DNA of 64,000 nucleotides from Microbispora oryzae (GCF_017896165.1 NZ_JAFCNB010000003.1:1-64000); one strand, 5' to 3'; shown: positions 46,024-54,498, counted from the stretch's first letter. A program made the numbers and translations. Notes: generated by a model not told the origin, from the letters alone.

Positions 46024-46425
46024 ATGGCAGGAACGAAATGCTTCACGGTCGAATTCGATCGGGGCGAGAACGAGCCCAAAATCATTTGGGCGGACACTTT
46101 CCGCCTGAGTGACGACGAGGAATGGGTCGATTTCTACGACGCCGACGGCGAGAAGATTTCCAGCGTTCGCGCGCCGCTCGTGCTCGCCGTCGACCGGGCC
46201 TGCGCCGCGCCGATCGCCGACACGCCGCAGGCCGCCGAGGGCAGGATCGGCCCGCGGGGCGTTCCGGCGTCCCGTCAGGCCGCCGCGGGGGCCGGTCTGA
46301 ACGGGCCGTCGAGCTCGCTCGCCGCCGGACCTGTCGAGGCCGCCGCCCTGGCGGCCGCACGGGGCGGCGTGCCGCAGCAGGGCGACGCCGCCGCTGCGAT
46401 CGGCGCCGTCCCCGGGGCGAGGTAG
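46024..46425 (+). CDS. Hypothetical protein
   Basis: The 133-residue product begins with a beta-rich segment (KCFTVEFDRGENEPKIIWAD and FYDADGEKISSVRA), and the second half is Ala/Gly-rich low complexity. ATG 46024 follows ATGGAGAAACG. It is followed two bases later by the next gene, so they are probably co-translated. No family is recognised; the N-terminal part could be a small OB- or Sm-like domain. Confidence 0.55.
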   Translation: MAGTKCFTVEFDRGENEPKIIWADTFRLSDDEEWVDFYDADGEKISSVRAPLVLAVDRACAAPIADTPQAAEGRIGPRGVPASRQAAAGAGLNGPSSSLAAGPVEAAALAAARGGVPQQGDAAAAIGAVPGAR

Positions 46426-46427
46426 CC

Positions 46428-46793
46428 GTGCGCCCCCGGCTGCCCCGCGACGGCGTCGGCCGTGACCTCGCGGCGGCGTTCGCCGAGCTCGACCTGTCGG
46501 TCGACTACCCGGACGGCACGGGGGCGCATCACGTGCTCGACTGGCAGGCAGCGACGTTCCACCTCGACACCGCCCGCGAGGCCGGCGCCCTCACGTGGGC
46601 CGAGCAGGTGCGCGAGGCCGTCGCGATGATGCTGACCCGCGACGACGAGGGCGAGCTGCGGGCCGAGCTGCTGCGCTCGGCCGCGCTGCTGCTCGGGTGG
46701 CTGTACTGCCTCGACCGGCGCGCGAGCATGGCACGCCCGATTCGCCTGCCGAGGGCGTCGAGCCGACTGCGCCGACAGGCGCGATCCCGGTAA
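46428..46793 (+). CDS. Hypothetical protein
   Basis: The 121-residue product begins VRPRLPRDGVGRDLAAAFAE and contains HVLDWQAATFHLDTAREAG and LLRSAALLLGWLYCLDRR. It is mainly helical with one amphipathic or weakly hydrophobic segment and a basic tail. GTG 46428 starts two bases after the previous stop and follows GAGG. Similar small proteins accompany TraB genes in actinomycete conjugative elements, but the function is unknown. Confidence 0.55.
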   Translation: MRPRLPRDGVGRDLAAAFAELDLSVDYPDGTGAHHVLDWQAATFHLDTAREAGALTWAEQVREAVAMMLTRDDEGELRAELLRSAALLLGWLYCLDRRASMARPIRLPRASSRLRRQARSR

Positions 46794-46803
46794 TCTTCAC
46801 CCT

Positions 46804-46866
46804 GTAGGGCCCTACTCCTAAGCGTCGATACCTCGGCTGGCCGGCGCGACGGGTAGGGCCCTTTTC
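46804..46866 (+). terminator. Terminator built from two GTAGGGCCC palindromes
   Basis: GTAGGGCCCTAC (46804-46815) is itself a perfect palindrome and can pair with a second GTAGGGCCC copy at 46853-46861, followed by TTTTCTG. It closes the first small-gene cluster and precedes the promoter at 46914. Confidence 0.65.
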
Positions 46867-46913
46867 TGTATCCCTGAGGAATACAGTTCGTCGCCCTCGG
46901 CCACATGCGCCCG

Positions 46914-46950
46914 GCGACCCCCCTTCCCATCGTGGGTAGCGTGCTACCCT
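46914..46950 (+). promoter_or_regulatory. Candidate promoter of the tra region with palindromic -10
   Basis: TAGCGT (46937-46942) lies in the palindrome GGTAGCGTGCTACC (46936-46949 region), 17 bases after a weak -35, GCGACC (46914-46919). The same TAGCGT -10 with CATCGTG nearby is seen in the repeated modules. The following ATG at 46959 leaves only a very short leader. Confidence 0.5.
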
Positions 46951-46958
46951 CCGAGCCT

Positions 46959-47441
46959 ATGAGGACCTCACATGATGACCGTGACCCCCCAACCGCGCCT
47001 CTGCCGCCAGTCGCGGCCGCGCCCGACAAGCGGTACGCGTTCGTGTCCGTGCGCGAGCTGCGCGACGACCCGGCGGCTGAGACCCAACAGCTCGACCCCG
47101 TGCCCGACGACGGCAGCGAGAGCGAGGGGCAGGTGAGCCCCCGCCGCGCCGGCGGCCGCGCAACCAAGCGACCCGCCCGCGCGCAAGCCAAGCCGACCCG
47201 CGCGGCCAAGCGGCCGCAGCGGCGCCGCCGCGCCGAGCTCGGCCTCGGCGCCCTGCTCGTCATGGCCGCCGTCGGATGGGCCGTGTACGTCCTGCTGCAC
47301 CGCGTCGTCGAGGCGCCCCGCGATTGGTGCCTCGTCGCCGCCGGCCTGGCCGCCGGGCTGACGACCCGCGCCGGCGCATGGCTGACGGCCGCACGGGTCC
47401 GCCTGGCGGCCGCGATCCACCCGGGCGGGGGGCGGCCGTGA
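46959..47441 (+). CDS. Membrane protein with disordered basic N-terminus
   Basis: The 160-residue product has a Pro- and then Arg/Lys/Ala-rich cytosolic part (residues 1-95) and two hydrophobic segments (LGLGALLVMAAVGWAVYVLL and WCLVAAGLAAGLTTRAGAW). ATG 46959 is ten bases after the expected transcription start, so the mRNA may be nearly leaderless. The stop overlaps the next GTG (GTGA). It looks like an accessory (Spd-like) membrane protein of the transfer region. Confidence 0.6.
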   Translation: MRTSHDDRDPPTAPLPPVAAAPDKRYAFVSVRELRDDPAAETQQLDPVPDDGSESEGQVSPRRAGGRATKRPARAQAKPTRAAKRPQRRRRAELGLGALLVMAAVGWAVYVLLHRVVEAPRDWCLVAAGLAAGLTTRAGAWLTAARVRLAAAIHPGGGRP

Positions 47442-47935
47442 CCGTCCACCTGTTCGGGCACGACCTCGGCCCGTTCGAGCTGTTCCTCGCCGCCTGCGGC
47501 CTCGCCGCGCTCGCCGCGGGCCTGCGGCCGAGCAAGTACGACGGCACGCCGGCGCGCGTGTGGTGGGCCGAGCAGCGCATGTACCGCACCCGCCGCCGCG
47601 TCGCGGCCCGCGCCCTCGCGGCCCTGCTCGGCGCCGCGCTGCTGCTGCTCGCTTTCACCGTCGCGGCCCTGGCCGTCGCCGCCGTCGCGCTGCTCGCCGC
47701 CTGCGGCCTCGCCGGGGCGTGGGCATGGTGGAACCTGCAGCGTGGCGCCGCCGCCCTCGCCCCCCGCGAGTTCCTCGCCGAGCGCACCGACCTCGACCCG
47801 CCCCCCGCCGGCGAGGTGCCCGTGTGGCCGCCGAGGCCCGACGTCGTCGTGCTGCCCCCGGGCACCGTGCCCCCCGCAGCCGCCGGCGAGGGCGACGACC
47901 CTGACAACCCCCGACCCCTGACTCTGGAGGTGTGA
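47438..47935 (+). CDS. Membrane protein
   Basis: The 165-residue product has an N-terminal amphipathic or membrane segment (FELFLAACGLAALAAGL), a basic loop, a long hydrophobic stretch (ALLGAALLLLAFTVAALAV and on), and a Pro-rich C-terminal tail. GTG 47438 overlaps the preceding stop. It is encoded between another membrane protein and the TraB-like gene and may help form a transfer complex at the membrane. Confidence 0.6.
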   Translation: MTVHLFGHDLGPFELFLAACGLAALAAGLRPSKYDGTPARVWWAEQRMYRTRRRVAARALAALLGAALLLLAFTVAALAVAAVALLAACGLAGAWAWWNLQRGAAALAPREFLAERTDLDPPPAGEVPVWPPRPDVVVLPPGTVPPAAAGEGDDPDNPRPLTLEV

Positions 47936-47939
47936 CGGC

Positions 47940-48338
47940 ATGCCTCGTCGCGCTGCTGACCTCGTCAACGTTCCGACCCGCACGCCCGAGCAGGTACGCA
48001 ACTACGGACGCCACGCCGACGAGCTGCTCGGCGACATGGCGAACGAGTTCGTCTGCCGCCGCAAGGAACTCGCCGGGCGGCTGCACGCCCTGCTGAAAGA
48101 GGCCAAGCGACAGGGCGTCGACCCGGGTGACAACAGGTGGGCCCGCGCGATGGCCAGCACCCTCGGGCTGCTGACGGCGAGTCTTGGCTGCCGCATGGCA
48201 CGGGCCGGCGTCCGGCGGGTGTATCCGGACATGGAGAAGTATTGCGGGGTCGCGATCGACGGCCTGCGCGAGCGCAAGTACGGCAAGGCGAAAGCCGCCG
48301 AGATGCGCCGCGGCGGCGACACCGGAATGACGGTGTGA
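47940..48338 (+). CDS. Hypothetical helical protein before traB
   Basis: The 132-residue product is Arg-rich and helical, with RTPEQVRNYGRHADELLGDM and RKELAGRLHALLKEAKRQG. It has no membrane segment. It starts four bases after the previous stop and ends one base before the traB ATG, so it is part of the transfer operon. DNA binding is plausible from charge, but no domain is recognised. Confidence 0.6.
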   Translation: MPRRAADLVNVPTRTPEQVRNYGRHADELLGDMANEFVCRRKELAGRLHALLKEAKRQGVDPGDNRWARAMASTLGLLTASLGCRMARAGVRRVYPDMEKYCGVAIDGLRERKYGKAKAAEMRRGGDTGMTV

Positions 48339-48339
48339 C

Positions 48340-50730
48340 ATGGTCGCGTTCCTGACCAGCAGCCCGAAGACGAGCAGGCGCGAGGCGCGCAAGCTCAAGC
48401 GGCAGATGTCCGAGACCGGTGAGATCTCGGCCGCCCTGCGCCTGCTCGCCCCGTGGCTGCTGCTGCTGCTGTCGATCGGCGTCGCCCCGCTCGCGTGGCT
48501 GCTGACCCGGGCCCGCGACGTGCAGGGCTTCACCGCGACCTGCGTGATCGTCTGCGGTGCCCTGCTCGTGTGGTCGTCGCTGTACCTCAACCGCGGCCGC
48601 CTGACGTTCAACCGCGTACACGAGGCCCTCAACTTCGCCGCGCCGACCGGCGTGACCTCGTACACGATCCTGCAGGGACCCGACACGTACGTCATGATCG
48701 GCGCGTTTACGTTCGGCATGACCTCGGCGATCATCTGGCACAAGCGGCACACCTCGACCACGCTGCGCGAGCTCGAACGCCGCGGGCACGGTGGCGGCGG
48801 CTCGGCCGAGTGGCGCGGCTTCGTGCAGGACTACATGCCGTCGATCGCCGACAGCGAACTCACGGTGATCAGGAACACCCCGGTCGACGCCGTCGCCGGG
48901 CTGCAGCTCGGGCCCGGCGAGGTGCCCGACGACCTGTCGGCGCAGTTGATCGACCGCATTACGAAGTTCTTCGGCGGCATCCGGGGCGGCACGACCCTCG
49001 CGATCGGCGACCACCTCGACAAGGTCGGCGTGCACGTGATGAAGACCGACCCCCTGCGTAAGCCGTTCGACTGGCAGGGCCCGTCGGCGCCGGGCGAGTC
49101 GATCGTCGAGCTGGTCGAGGGACTCGGCCGCTACCGCGACAATGCCGACCTGTCGCTCGTCATGCCCTACGTCGCCGCGGCGACCCCGGACGACGAGGAC
49201 GTGCAGCAGTCGCACCTGCTCATGGTCGGCATGTCGCGGGCGGGTAAGGGCGACGCGGGCGAGCTGATCGACTGCAACGTCGCGTGCCGCGCCGATGCGG
49301 GGGTCGTGGTGCTCGACGCCGTCAAGGGCGATCAGCAGCTCGGCGTGATCGGCGACGGCGCCGTGTACGTCGTGACGAGCGTGCCTGCGATCAGGTCGTT
49401 CATGTGGAAGCTGGTGAACGTCACGATCCCGAACCGGGCGGCGTTCCTCGGCGACCCGCGGCGTAACCCGCTCGGCCGGATGCTGCGCGAGTGGGTGCCC
49501 GGCTGCGGCCTGACGTGGCTGCAGGTGCACGCGTACGAGGCGGCCGCGCTGTACGGGAACGCCGACCTCGTCAAGATCACAGAACGGGCCGCGAGTGTCG
49601 GAATCAAACTGATCGTCGAGGCGCAGCGCGGCGTGCACGACCGGGTCGACACCAACGTGCGCAGCAACGCCGCCGATCTGATCATGTTCGGGTGCAACGA
49701 CGCCGACGACGCGAAGCTCGTGATGCCGCCCGAGCTCGTCGACATGGGCGCGCAGCCGTGGGTGTGGAAGAACAGGCAGCCCGGCATGTGTTACACGGTC
49801 CTCGGCCACCTGCCGCTGAACCGTCAGGTCATCCCCGCTCGGTTCGCCCGCCGCTCGCGCGACGGGTCCGACGTCGCCGCCGCCCTGGCCGAGTACCGCC
49901 CGTTCGTGGAGGCGCCGCTCGACCCGATCACCGCGGCATCATGGGGCGAGCCGTACGCGAAGTTCGACGCGACCCGGCAGGCCGAGCGCGACCGGCGGCC
50001 GCGGCAGCACGCGTTCGCCGGGCCGCCCGCCCCGCGGTACGCCGACCCGTACGAGCAGCCGCCCGCCCCGGCTGCGGCCCCCGCAGCGCCCCCCGCTGTG
50101 CCAACGCCCCCGGCGGCTGCTGCGGCCCCGCCGGTGGCCGTGCGGCGCAGCACACCCGCCCCCGCGGCTGCGCCGGCCGACGACATGCCGGTCGAGGGGT
50201 TCGACCTCGGCGAGGGCCTCGACGACGAGCTCGCCCCGGGGCCGGAGTACGAGGCCGACGAGGTCGCCACGCAGGCCGAGAACCTCGTCGGCGACGTCGC
50301 CCTCGGGTTGGAGGGCGACCCGGAACGCCGCGGCGTGCTGCAGCAGATGGTCGACGGCCTCGAACGCATGGGCCGCCCGGGTGACGACGAGCCGCAGGGC
50401 GCCGCGGGCGAGCGGTTCGAGGACATCGAATTCCCGCCGGCCGAGGGCGACGAGGGGCTGCAGGCGATCGTCGACCGCGACGAGGCGGTCGACATCCTGC
50501 TCGCGATCCTGGCCGAGGACATCGGCGAGGGCGGCACGTTCAAGCCGCAGGACCTGTACGACCTCGTGCGGGCGCGGGCCCGCCGGTCGGACTCATGGGT
50601 GCGGCACGAGCTCAAGACGTTGCGCGAGTGGGGATGCGTCCGCAGCCATGACGACTACGGCTCGTACGTCGTGATCCATACGCAGCGGGGCGACCGCGGC
50701 GAGCCGACCGAGCCCGACTACGGACAGTGA
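48340..50730 (+). CDS. traB: TraB/FtsK-like conjugative DNA translocase
   Basis: The 796-residue product has an N-terminal pair of transmembrane helices (about residues 37-84) and an FtsK/HerA-type ATPase domain with Walker A VGMSRAGKGDAGE (about 297) and Walker B GVVVLDAVKGD (about 323), plus sensor-like AASVGIKLIVEAQRG. A Pro/Ala-rich linker (about 560-620) leads to a C-terminal winged helix (about 717-780). This is the architecture of Streptomyces TraB proteins, which pump double-stranded DNA between mycelial cells and recognise short repeats through the winged helix, as FtsK gamma does. No relaxase or type IV secretion gene is nearby, which fits single-protein transfer. A chromosomal FtsK is much longer with four membrane helices. 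Confidence 0.85.
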   Translation: MVAFLTSSPKTSRREARKLKRQMSETGEISAALRLLAPWLLLLLSIGVAPLAWLLTRARDVQGFTATCVIVCGALLVWSSLYLNRGRLTFNRVHEALNFAAPTGVTSYTILQGPDTYVMIGAFTFGMTSAIIWHKRHTSTTLRELERRGHGGGGSAEWRGFVQDYMPSIADSELTVIRNTPVDAVAGLQLGPGEVPDDLSAQLIDRITKFFGGIRGGTTLAIGDHLDKVGVHVMKTDPLRKPFDWQGPSAPGESIVELVEGLGRYRDNADLSLVMPYVAAATPDDEDVQQSHLLMVGMSRAGKGDAGELIDCNVACRADAGVVVLDAVKGDQQLGVIGDGAVYVVTSVPAIRSFMWKLVNVTIPNRAAFLGDPRRNPLGRMLREWVPGCGLTWLQVHAYEAAALYGNADLVKITERAASVGIKLIVEAQRGVHDRVDTNVRSNAADLIMFGCNDADDAKLVMPPELVDMGAQPWVWKNRQPGMCYTVLGHLPLNRQVIPARFARRSRDGSDVAAALAEYRPFVEAPLDPITAASWGEPYAKFDATRQAERDRRPRQHAFAGPPAPRYADPYEQPPAPAAAPAAPPAVPTPPAAAAAPPVAVRRSTPAPAAAPADDMPVEGFDLGEGLDDELAPGPEYEADEVATQAENLVGDVALGLEGDPERRGVLQQMVDGLERMGRPGDDEPQGAAGERFEDIEFPPAEGDEGLQAIVDRDEAVDILLAILAEDIGEGGTFKPQDLYDLVRARARRSDSWVRHELKTLREWGCVRSHDDYGSYVVIHTQRGDRGEPTEPDYGQ

Positions 50731-50880
50731 CTTGTGAGGGCCTTGATCGCCTCACTGTGAGGGGCAAGATCGCCGCACAGTGAGGCGGGGCAAATCGGGC
50801 GCGCTCCCCGCACTCCCTATAAGCACACGGGGCGTCACAGCCATCACGTCACAGTCGCCCGCACAGTCACAGCCGCCCCC
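50731..50880 (+). repeat. Repeat cluster after traB, candidate clt/transfer recognition site
   Basis: This non-coding stretch holds a palindrome CCTCACTGTGAGG (about 50750-50762) and repeated TGTGAGG/AGTGAGG words (50734, 50756, 50779). Three direct GTCACAG copies follow at 50834-50840, 50848-50854 and 50866-50872. In Streptomyces plasmids the clt locus bound by TraB is a cluster of short direct repeats next to traB. Operator function is the main alternative. Confidence 0.5.
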
Positions 50881-50941
50881 GCGCATGGGTCGGCGCCCGC
50901 GCACGGACAGTAACCGAACAAGATCACAAGCAGGAGTCATC

Positions 50942-51289
50942 ATGATCGAGCAGACCCCCGCCGGAACCCCCGATGAGGCCCCCGCCCGCCCCGGTCGACG
51001 GCACCTGCACAGCCGCCCGAGCAGGGCCGGCGGCATCGTAAACGCGATCATGGCCCTAGCGGTCGCACTTGTCGCAGGGGCCGCGCACGAGCAGATCATG
51101 CGCCTGATCGCCCCGCTCGAGTTCGACGCCTACCGGATCGGTCTCGCCGTTGTTGGCCTCGCGGCCGCCGACGTTGCGGCACGCTCGATCCTGCGGCTGC
51201 GGCTGAACCCGTACACGCTCATGATCGTGACGGTCGGCGGGGGAGTGACGTTGTTCGCCCTCGCCCTGTTCGGCAGCCCGCTCGCCTGA
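50942..51289 (+). CDS. Small membrane protein of the transfer region (Spd-like)
   Basis: The 115-residue product has a cytosolic N-terminus and three hydrophobic segments (about residues 31-50, 63-80 and 92-112). ATG 50942 has AGGAGTC upstream and is chosen over an in-frame start at 50780 that would overlap the repeat cluster. It lies between traB and the DUF2637-like gene, where small spread (Spd) proteins are usual. Spd proteins help spread transferred DNA across septa. Confidence 0.6.
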   Translation: MIEQTPAGTPDEAPARPGRRHLHSRPSRAGGIVNAIMALAVALVAGAAHEQIMRLIAPLEFDAYRIGLAVVGLAAADVAARSILRLRLNPYTLMIVTVGGGVTLFALALFGSPLA

Positions 51290-51312
51290 CCCCCCTACGG
51301 AGAGCACCTGAC

Positions 51313-52575
51313 ATGATCAACTTGATTCGCCGGCGCACCCCCTCGCCCGCCCCCGCCCCCCTCGACCCGCTCGCCGAGGCCGAGGCGATCGAGGCCGCCG
51401 CCCTCGCCGCCCGCGCCGACGCCGAGCGGCAGGCCGCGATCGGCGACGCGGAACTCGCCGCAGCCGAGCGGAAAGCGCGCCTCGACGAGATCGCGCACCG
51501 GGCCGAGATCGCCCGCCGCAAACGCGAGCGCGCGGCCGCCCTCGCTGAGGCCCGCGACGCCGAGGCGGCACGCGCTGCCGAGGTTTCCGCCCGGCGCGGC
51601 AGCAGGCGGCAGACCTTCGCACACTGGCGGCAGACCCTCGCCGCGAACTCGGCACGGCTGCGCCGCCTCGTGATCAATCTCGGCGTGAACTCGGCCGCCG
51701 GATACGGGCAGGCGCTGTACCTGATCGAGCAGGCCGGTCTGCCTACCGGTTGGGCTGCCGCCCTTGCCGGTTTGCTCGAACTGATCGCGGTAACCGTCTT
51801 GGACTACGGACTGACCGCCCGGAAAGCGGGCCGCCCCTACGCCCTCGCGTTCGCCGTATCCGCCCTGATGGCGGGCACAGTCGCCTACCTGAACTACTCG
51901 CATTGGAGCGTGACGGAAGGGCGGCAGGGCCTCGCGATCCCGTTTGCGATCATGTCGCTGATCTCGCCGGTCCTGTGGGCGTGGTACCACGCAGCCCGCG
52001 ACGCCGAGCAGGCCCTTACCGCGGCCCTTTCCGCCCCTTCCGGAATGCCTGCCGCCCCTTCCGGAACGCCTACCGCCCCCGCCGGAAACGAGCTCGCCCG
52101 GTTCCCGCTCGCGCGTTGGGTCCTGTGGTTTCCCGAGACGTTCGCCGCCAAGCGGCAGGCCGTGCGGCTCAACCTGACCGACCCCGACCGCGCGGTCGAG
52201 CTCGCCGTCGAGCACCGTGCCGCCAGGCAAGCGGAACGGGCGGAAAGGCAGCGGCAGCGCGAGCTCGACCGCGCATCCAAGCGGCGGCCCGAGCTGCCCC
52301 CGCCGACCGACGACGACGAGACCGAGACCGAGGGCGACGTCGAGCTGCCACTCGTGCCGCAGGCCGACGAGCTCGCCGAGATGACCGACGACCAGATCCA
52401 AGAGGCCGCCCGGCAGACGTACAAGCGGGCCCGCCTCGACGGCCTCGACCCCTCGGGCCGCGACCTCGGGCAGGCGTACGGGCGTTCCGATTCGTGGGGG
52501 CGGGCCCGTATCCGCGAGGTGAAACCGTTCATCGTGGTAGGCCCCGACGACGCCGCCGGACAGGCGGCAGGGTGA
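51313..52575 (+). CDS. DUF2637/SpdB-like membrane protein with coiled coil and C-terminal HTH-like segment
   Basis: The 420-residue product has an N-terminal charged coiled coil (Ala/Glu/Arg, residues 18-105) and a middle region with about four transmembrane segments. The segment GLPTGWAAALAGLLELIAVT followed by LDYGLTARKAGRPYALAFAV matches the DUF2637/SpdB pattern. The C-terminal half is charged and ends with IQEAARQTYKRARLDGLDPS and GQAYGRSDSWGRARIREVK, which looks like a small helix-turn-helix. SpdB-type proteins act with TraB in intramycelial spreading. The start ATG 51313 follows CGGAGAGC. Confidence 0.7.
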   Translation: MINLIRRRTPSPAPAPLDPLAEAEAIEAAALAARADAERQAAIGDAELAAAERKARLDEIAHRAEIARRKRERAAALAEARDAEAARAAEVSARRGSRRQTFAHWRQTLAANSARLRRLVINLGVNSAAGYGQALYLIEQAGLPTGWAAALAGLLELIAVTVLDYGLTARKAGRPYALAFAVSALMAGTVAYLNYSHWSVTEGRQGLAIPFAIMSLISPVLWAWYHAARDAEQALTAALSAPSGMPAAPSGTPTAPAGNELARFPLARWVLWFPETFAAKRQAVRLNLTDPDRAVELAVEHRAARQAERAERQRQRELDRASKRRPELPPPTDDDETETEGDVELPLVPQADELAEMTDDQIQEAARQTYKRARLDGLDPSGRDLGQAYGRSDSWGRARIREVKPFIVVGPDDAAGQAAG

Positions 52576-52619
52576 TCTGCAGCATGGTCGCCGTGCCCGC
52601 CAGGCCCTACACTCGCCGC

Positions 52620-53021
52620 GTGACTGACGGCCCCCGCGAGGACCTGAACGCTTCCCCCGACGACGACGACCCGGTCGCCGCCGCGCTCGGCCGGTTCCGC
52701 GAGGCCCGGCGCCTGCTCGCCGAGGCCCGCACGCTGATCGACACCGGGGCGGCCGACCTGGCCGCCCTGCCGGCCCGCGGCCGCGACGAGCTCGTGCCCG
52801 AGTGCCGCGCTGCGATCGCCGCGCACGCCGCGGCCAAGACGACGACCTCGGCCGCGCAGGATGCGATGTACGCCGCGGTGCGCCGGCTCAAGCGGCAGAC
52901 GACCCGGGGCGACGTCGCCGAGCTGCTCGGCCTGACCGACGCCCTCGTACGGTGGATCGTCGAGGACCGGCCGACGCGCCGACGCAGCCGCAGGCAGGCC
53001 CGCACGTCCGGCGACGGATAG
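52620..53021 (+). CDS. Helical hypothetical protein with possible HTH
   Basis: The 133-residue product is helical and acidic in the first half (ALGRFREARRLLAEARTLID). The second half contains RLKRQTTRGDVAELLGLTDA followed by LVRWIVEDRP, which resembles a helix-turn-helix. GTG 52620 lies 8 bases after a TACACT -10-like box (52607-52612), suggesting a leaderless start; ATG 52584 is the in-frame alternative. A strong terminator follows. It may be a regulator of the transfer genes. Confidence 0.55.
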   Translation: MTDGPREDLNASPDDDDPVAAALGRFREARRLLAEARTLIDTGAADLAALPARGRDELVPECRAAIAAHAAAKTTTSAAQDAMYAAVRRLKRQTTRGDVAELLGLTDALVRWIVEDRPTRRRSRRQARTSGDG

Positions 53022-53040
53022 CCCGAAAGCGACTGCCGCG

Positions 53041-53085
53041 ACGGCCCCGGGCGGGGCACCTGAACAGCCCCGCGCCCGGGGCCGT
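53041..53085 (+). terminator. Strong terminator hairpin
   Basis: ACGGCCCCGGGC (53041-53052) pairs with GCCCGGGGCCGT (53074-53085), with an inner GCGGGGC/GCCCCGC pairing, so most of the 45 bases form one stem-loop. It ends the transfer operon. Confidence 0.8.
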
Positions 53086-53271
53086 TGCCATGTTCCGGCC
53101 CGGAAAAGCAAGGGGGCCCGGTCGCGAACCCCCGAACGCGTACCGGACCCCAACGCCGCCGCCGAGGCGGGGCACCTGACGACGTCATGCTACCTGGGGC
53201 GCGACAGGGCGGCGAGGTCCGGCGTAGCCTCGGCAGAGTAGGCACCTGACAACTGCCCCCGCGAGGTACTC

Positions 53272-54498
53272 ATGCGCCACGCCCCTACCTACGACGCGAC
53301 CACCAACGGGCAGCGGCTCGCCAACCTGCGCCGCCGCCGCCGGCTGACGCAAGAGCAGCTAGGACTCGCCGTCGGCTACGCGACCGCGACGATCAAGGCG
53401 ATCGAGCAGGGCCGCCGGCCCCTCGACCGCGGCTCGGTGATCCTGGCGTTCGCCCGCGCCCTCCAATGCGCCCCGACGGACATCACGGGCGTCCCCTACC
53501 TGCCCGACGCCGACCCCGAGGCCGAGCACGCATCATCGACGATCGCCGCCGTGCACCGGGCCCTGCTCATGCACGGCCAGGTTCCGAGGCTTGCCGAGCA
53601 GGACGTCGCAGCCGTCGACCTCGACGCGCTCGCGGGCCGCGTGCGGCAAGCGATGATCTACCGGCGGGACGTCACCCTCGCGCGATCGGGTGAGCTGCTG
53701 CCGGGCCTGCTGCGCGACCTGCAGATCGCCGCCCACACCCTGACCGGCGACCAGCAACGGCGCGCATACCGGCTCCTGTGCTACGGGTACAAATGCGCCC
53801 TATCCCTCGCCCGATCCCTCGGCCACGCGGCAATCACCACGATGGCCGCAGAGCGCTGCCGCCTGGCCGCGCGGCAGACCGACGACCCGCTACTCGCCGC
53901 CGCGGCCGAATGGACCTGGGCAGACGAGTTCATCCGGGTAGGCGAGCACGACGCCGCAGCCGACATCATCGATCAGGCTCTCAACGACGTGAGCGGGGCG
54001 CCCGCCGACGCGACGCAGCCCGAGGTGCTGTCACTGCAGGGCGCTTTTGCGCTCAAGGCCGCACTCAACAGCGCGAGGGCGGCCGACGCAGGCGGCATGA
54101 CACAGGGCTTGGAACACGCACAACGCGCCGCCGACCTGCTACGCGCCGACCGCGACGACTACGGCCTGTCATTCGGGCCGGCGAACGTCGCCATCTGGTC
54201 AGTAAGCATGCAGGTCGAACTCGGCCGCGGCCGAGAGGCCGTACGCCGCGGCGAGCGCATCACGCTACCGACCGGCTATTCCGGTCAGCGCCGATCGACC
54301 CTGCAGATCGATCTCGGCCGCGCTCACTACATGAACGGGCAGCGCGAGCAGGCCCTCGACTGCCTGCTCGCGGCCGAGCAGATCGCCCCGCAAATGACCC
54401 GCCTACATCCCGCGGTACGCGAGACGGTCGGGGCGATGATCCGGACCGCGCCCCGCGGCCGCCTGGCCGAGCTCGGCGCCCGCGTCGGCGTGCTGTAA
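53272..54498 (+). CDS. XRE-family regulator with TPR-like C-terminal domain
   Basis: Residues 13-66 form an XRE helix-turn-helix (LANLRRRRRLTQEQLGLAVG, ATIKAIEQGRRPLDRGS). Residues about 110-400 are an all-helical, TPR-like domain (AHYMNGQREQALDCLLAAEQ and others). This layout is used by regulators that sense small ligands or peptides (Rap/Rgg-type) and by the pseudo-phage immunity or transfer switches of actinobacterial elements. It stands alone between two terminator-like structures, between transfer and packaging genes, and is the best candidate for the element's master regulator. ATG 53272 follows GCGAGG. Confidence 0.8.
   Translation: MRHAPTYDATTNGQRLANLRRRRRLTQEQLGLAVGYATATIKAIEQGRRPLDRGSVILAFARALQCAPTDITGVPYLPDADPEAEHASSTIAAVHRALLMHGQVPRLAEQDVAAVDLDALAGRVRQAMIYRRDVTLARSGELLPGLLRDLQIAAHTLTGDQQRRAYRLLCYGYKCALSLARSLGHAAITTMAAERCRLAARQTDDPLLAAAAEWTWADEFIRVGEHDAAADIIDQALNDVSGAPADATQPEVLSLQGAFALKAALNSARAADAGGMTQGLEHAQRAADLLRADRDDYGLSFGPANVAIWSVSMQVELGRGREAVRRGERITLPTGYSGQRRSTLQIDLGRAHYMNGQREQALDCLLAAEQIAPQMTRLHPAVRETVGAMIRTAPRGRLAELGARVGVL

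Noticed and set aside
48340-50730. Chromosomal FtsK
   Set aside because: It is shorter, has two rather than four membrane helices, lacks the typical FtsK gamma sequence, and lies in a mobile element beside Spd-like genes.
52620-53021. Replication initiator of the conjugative element
   Set aside because: It is only 133 residues and has no Rep, primase or helicase motif.
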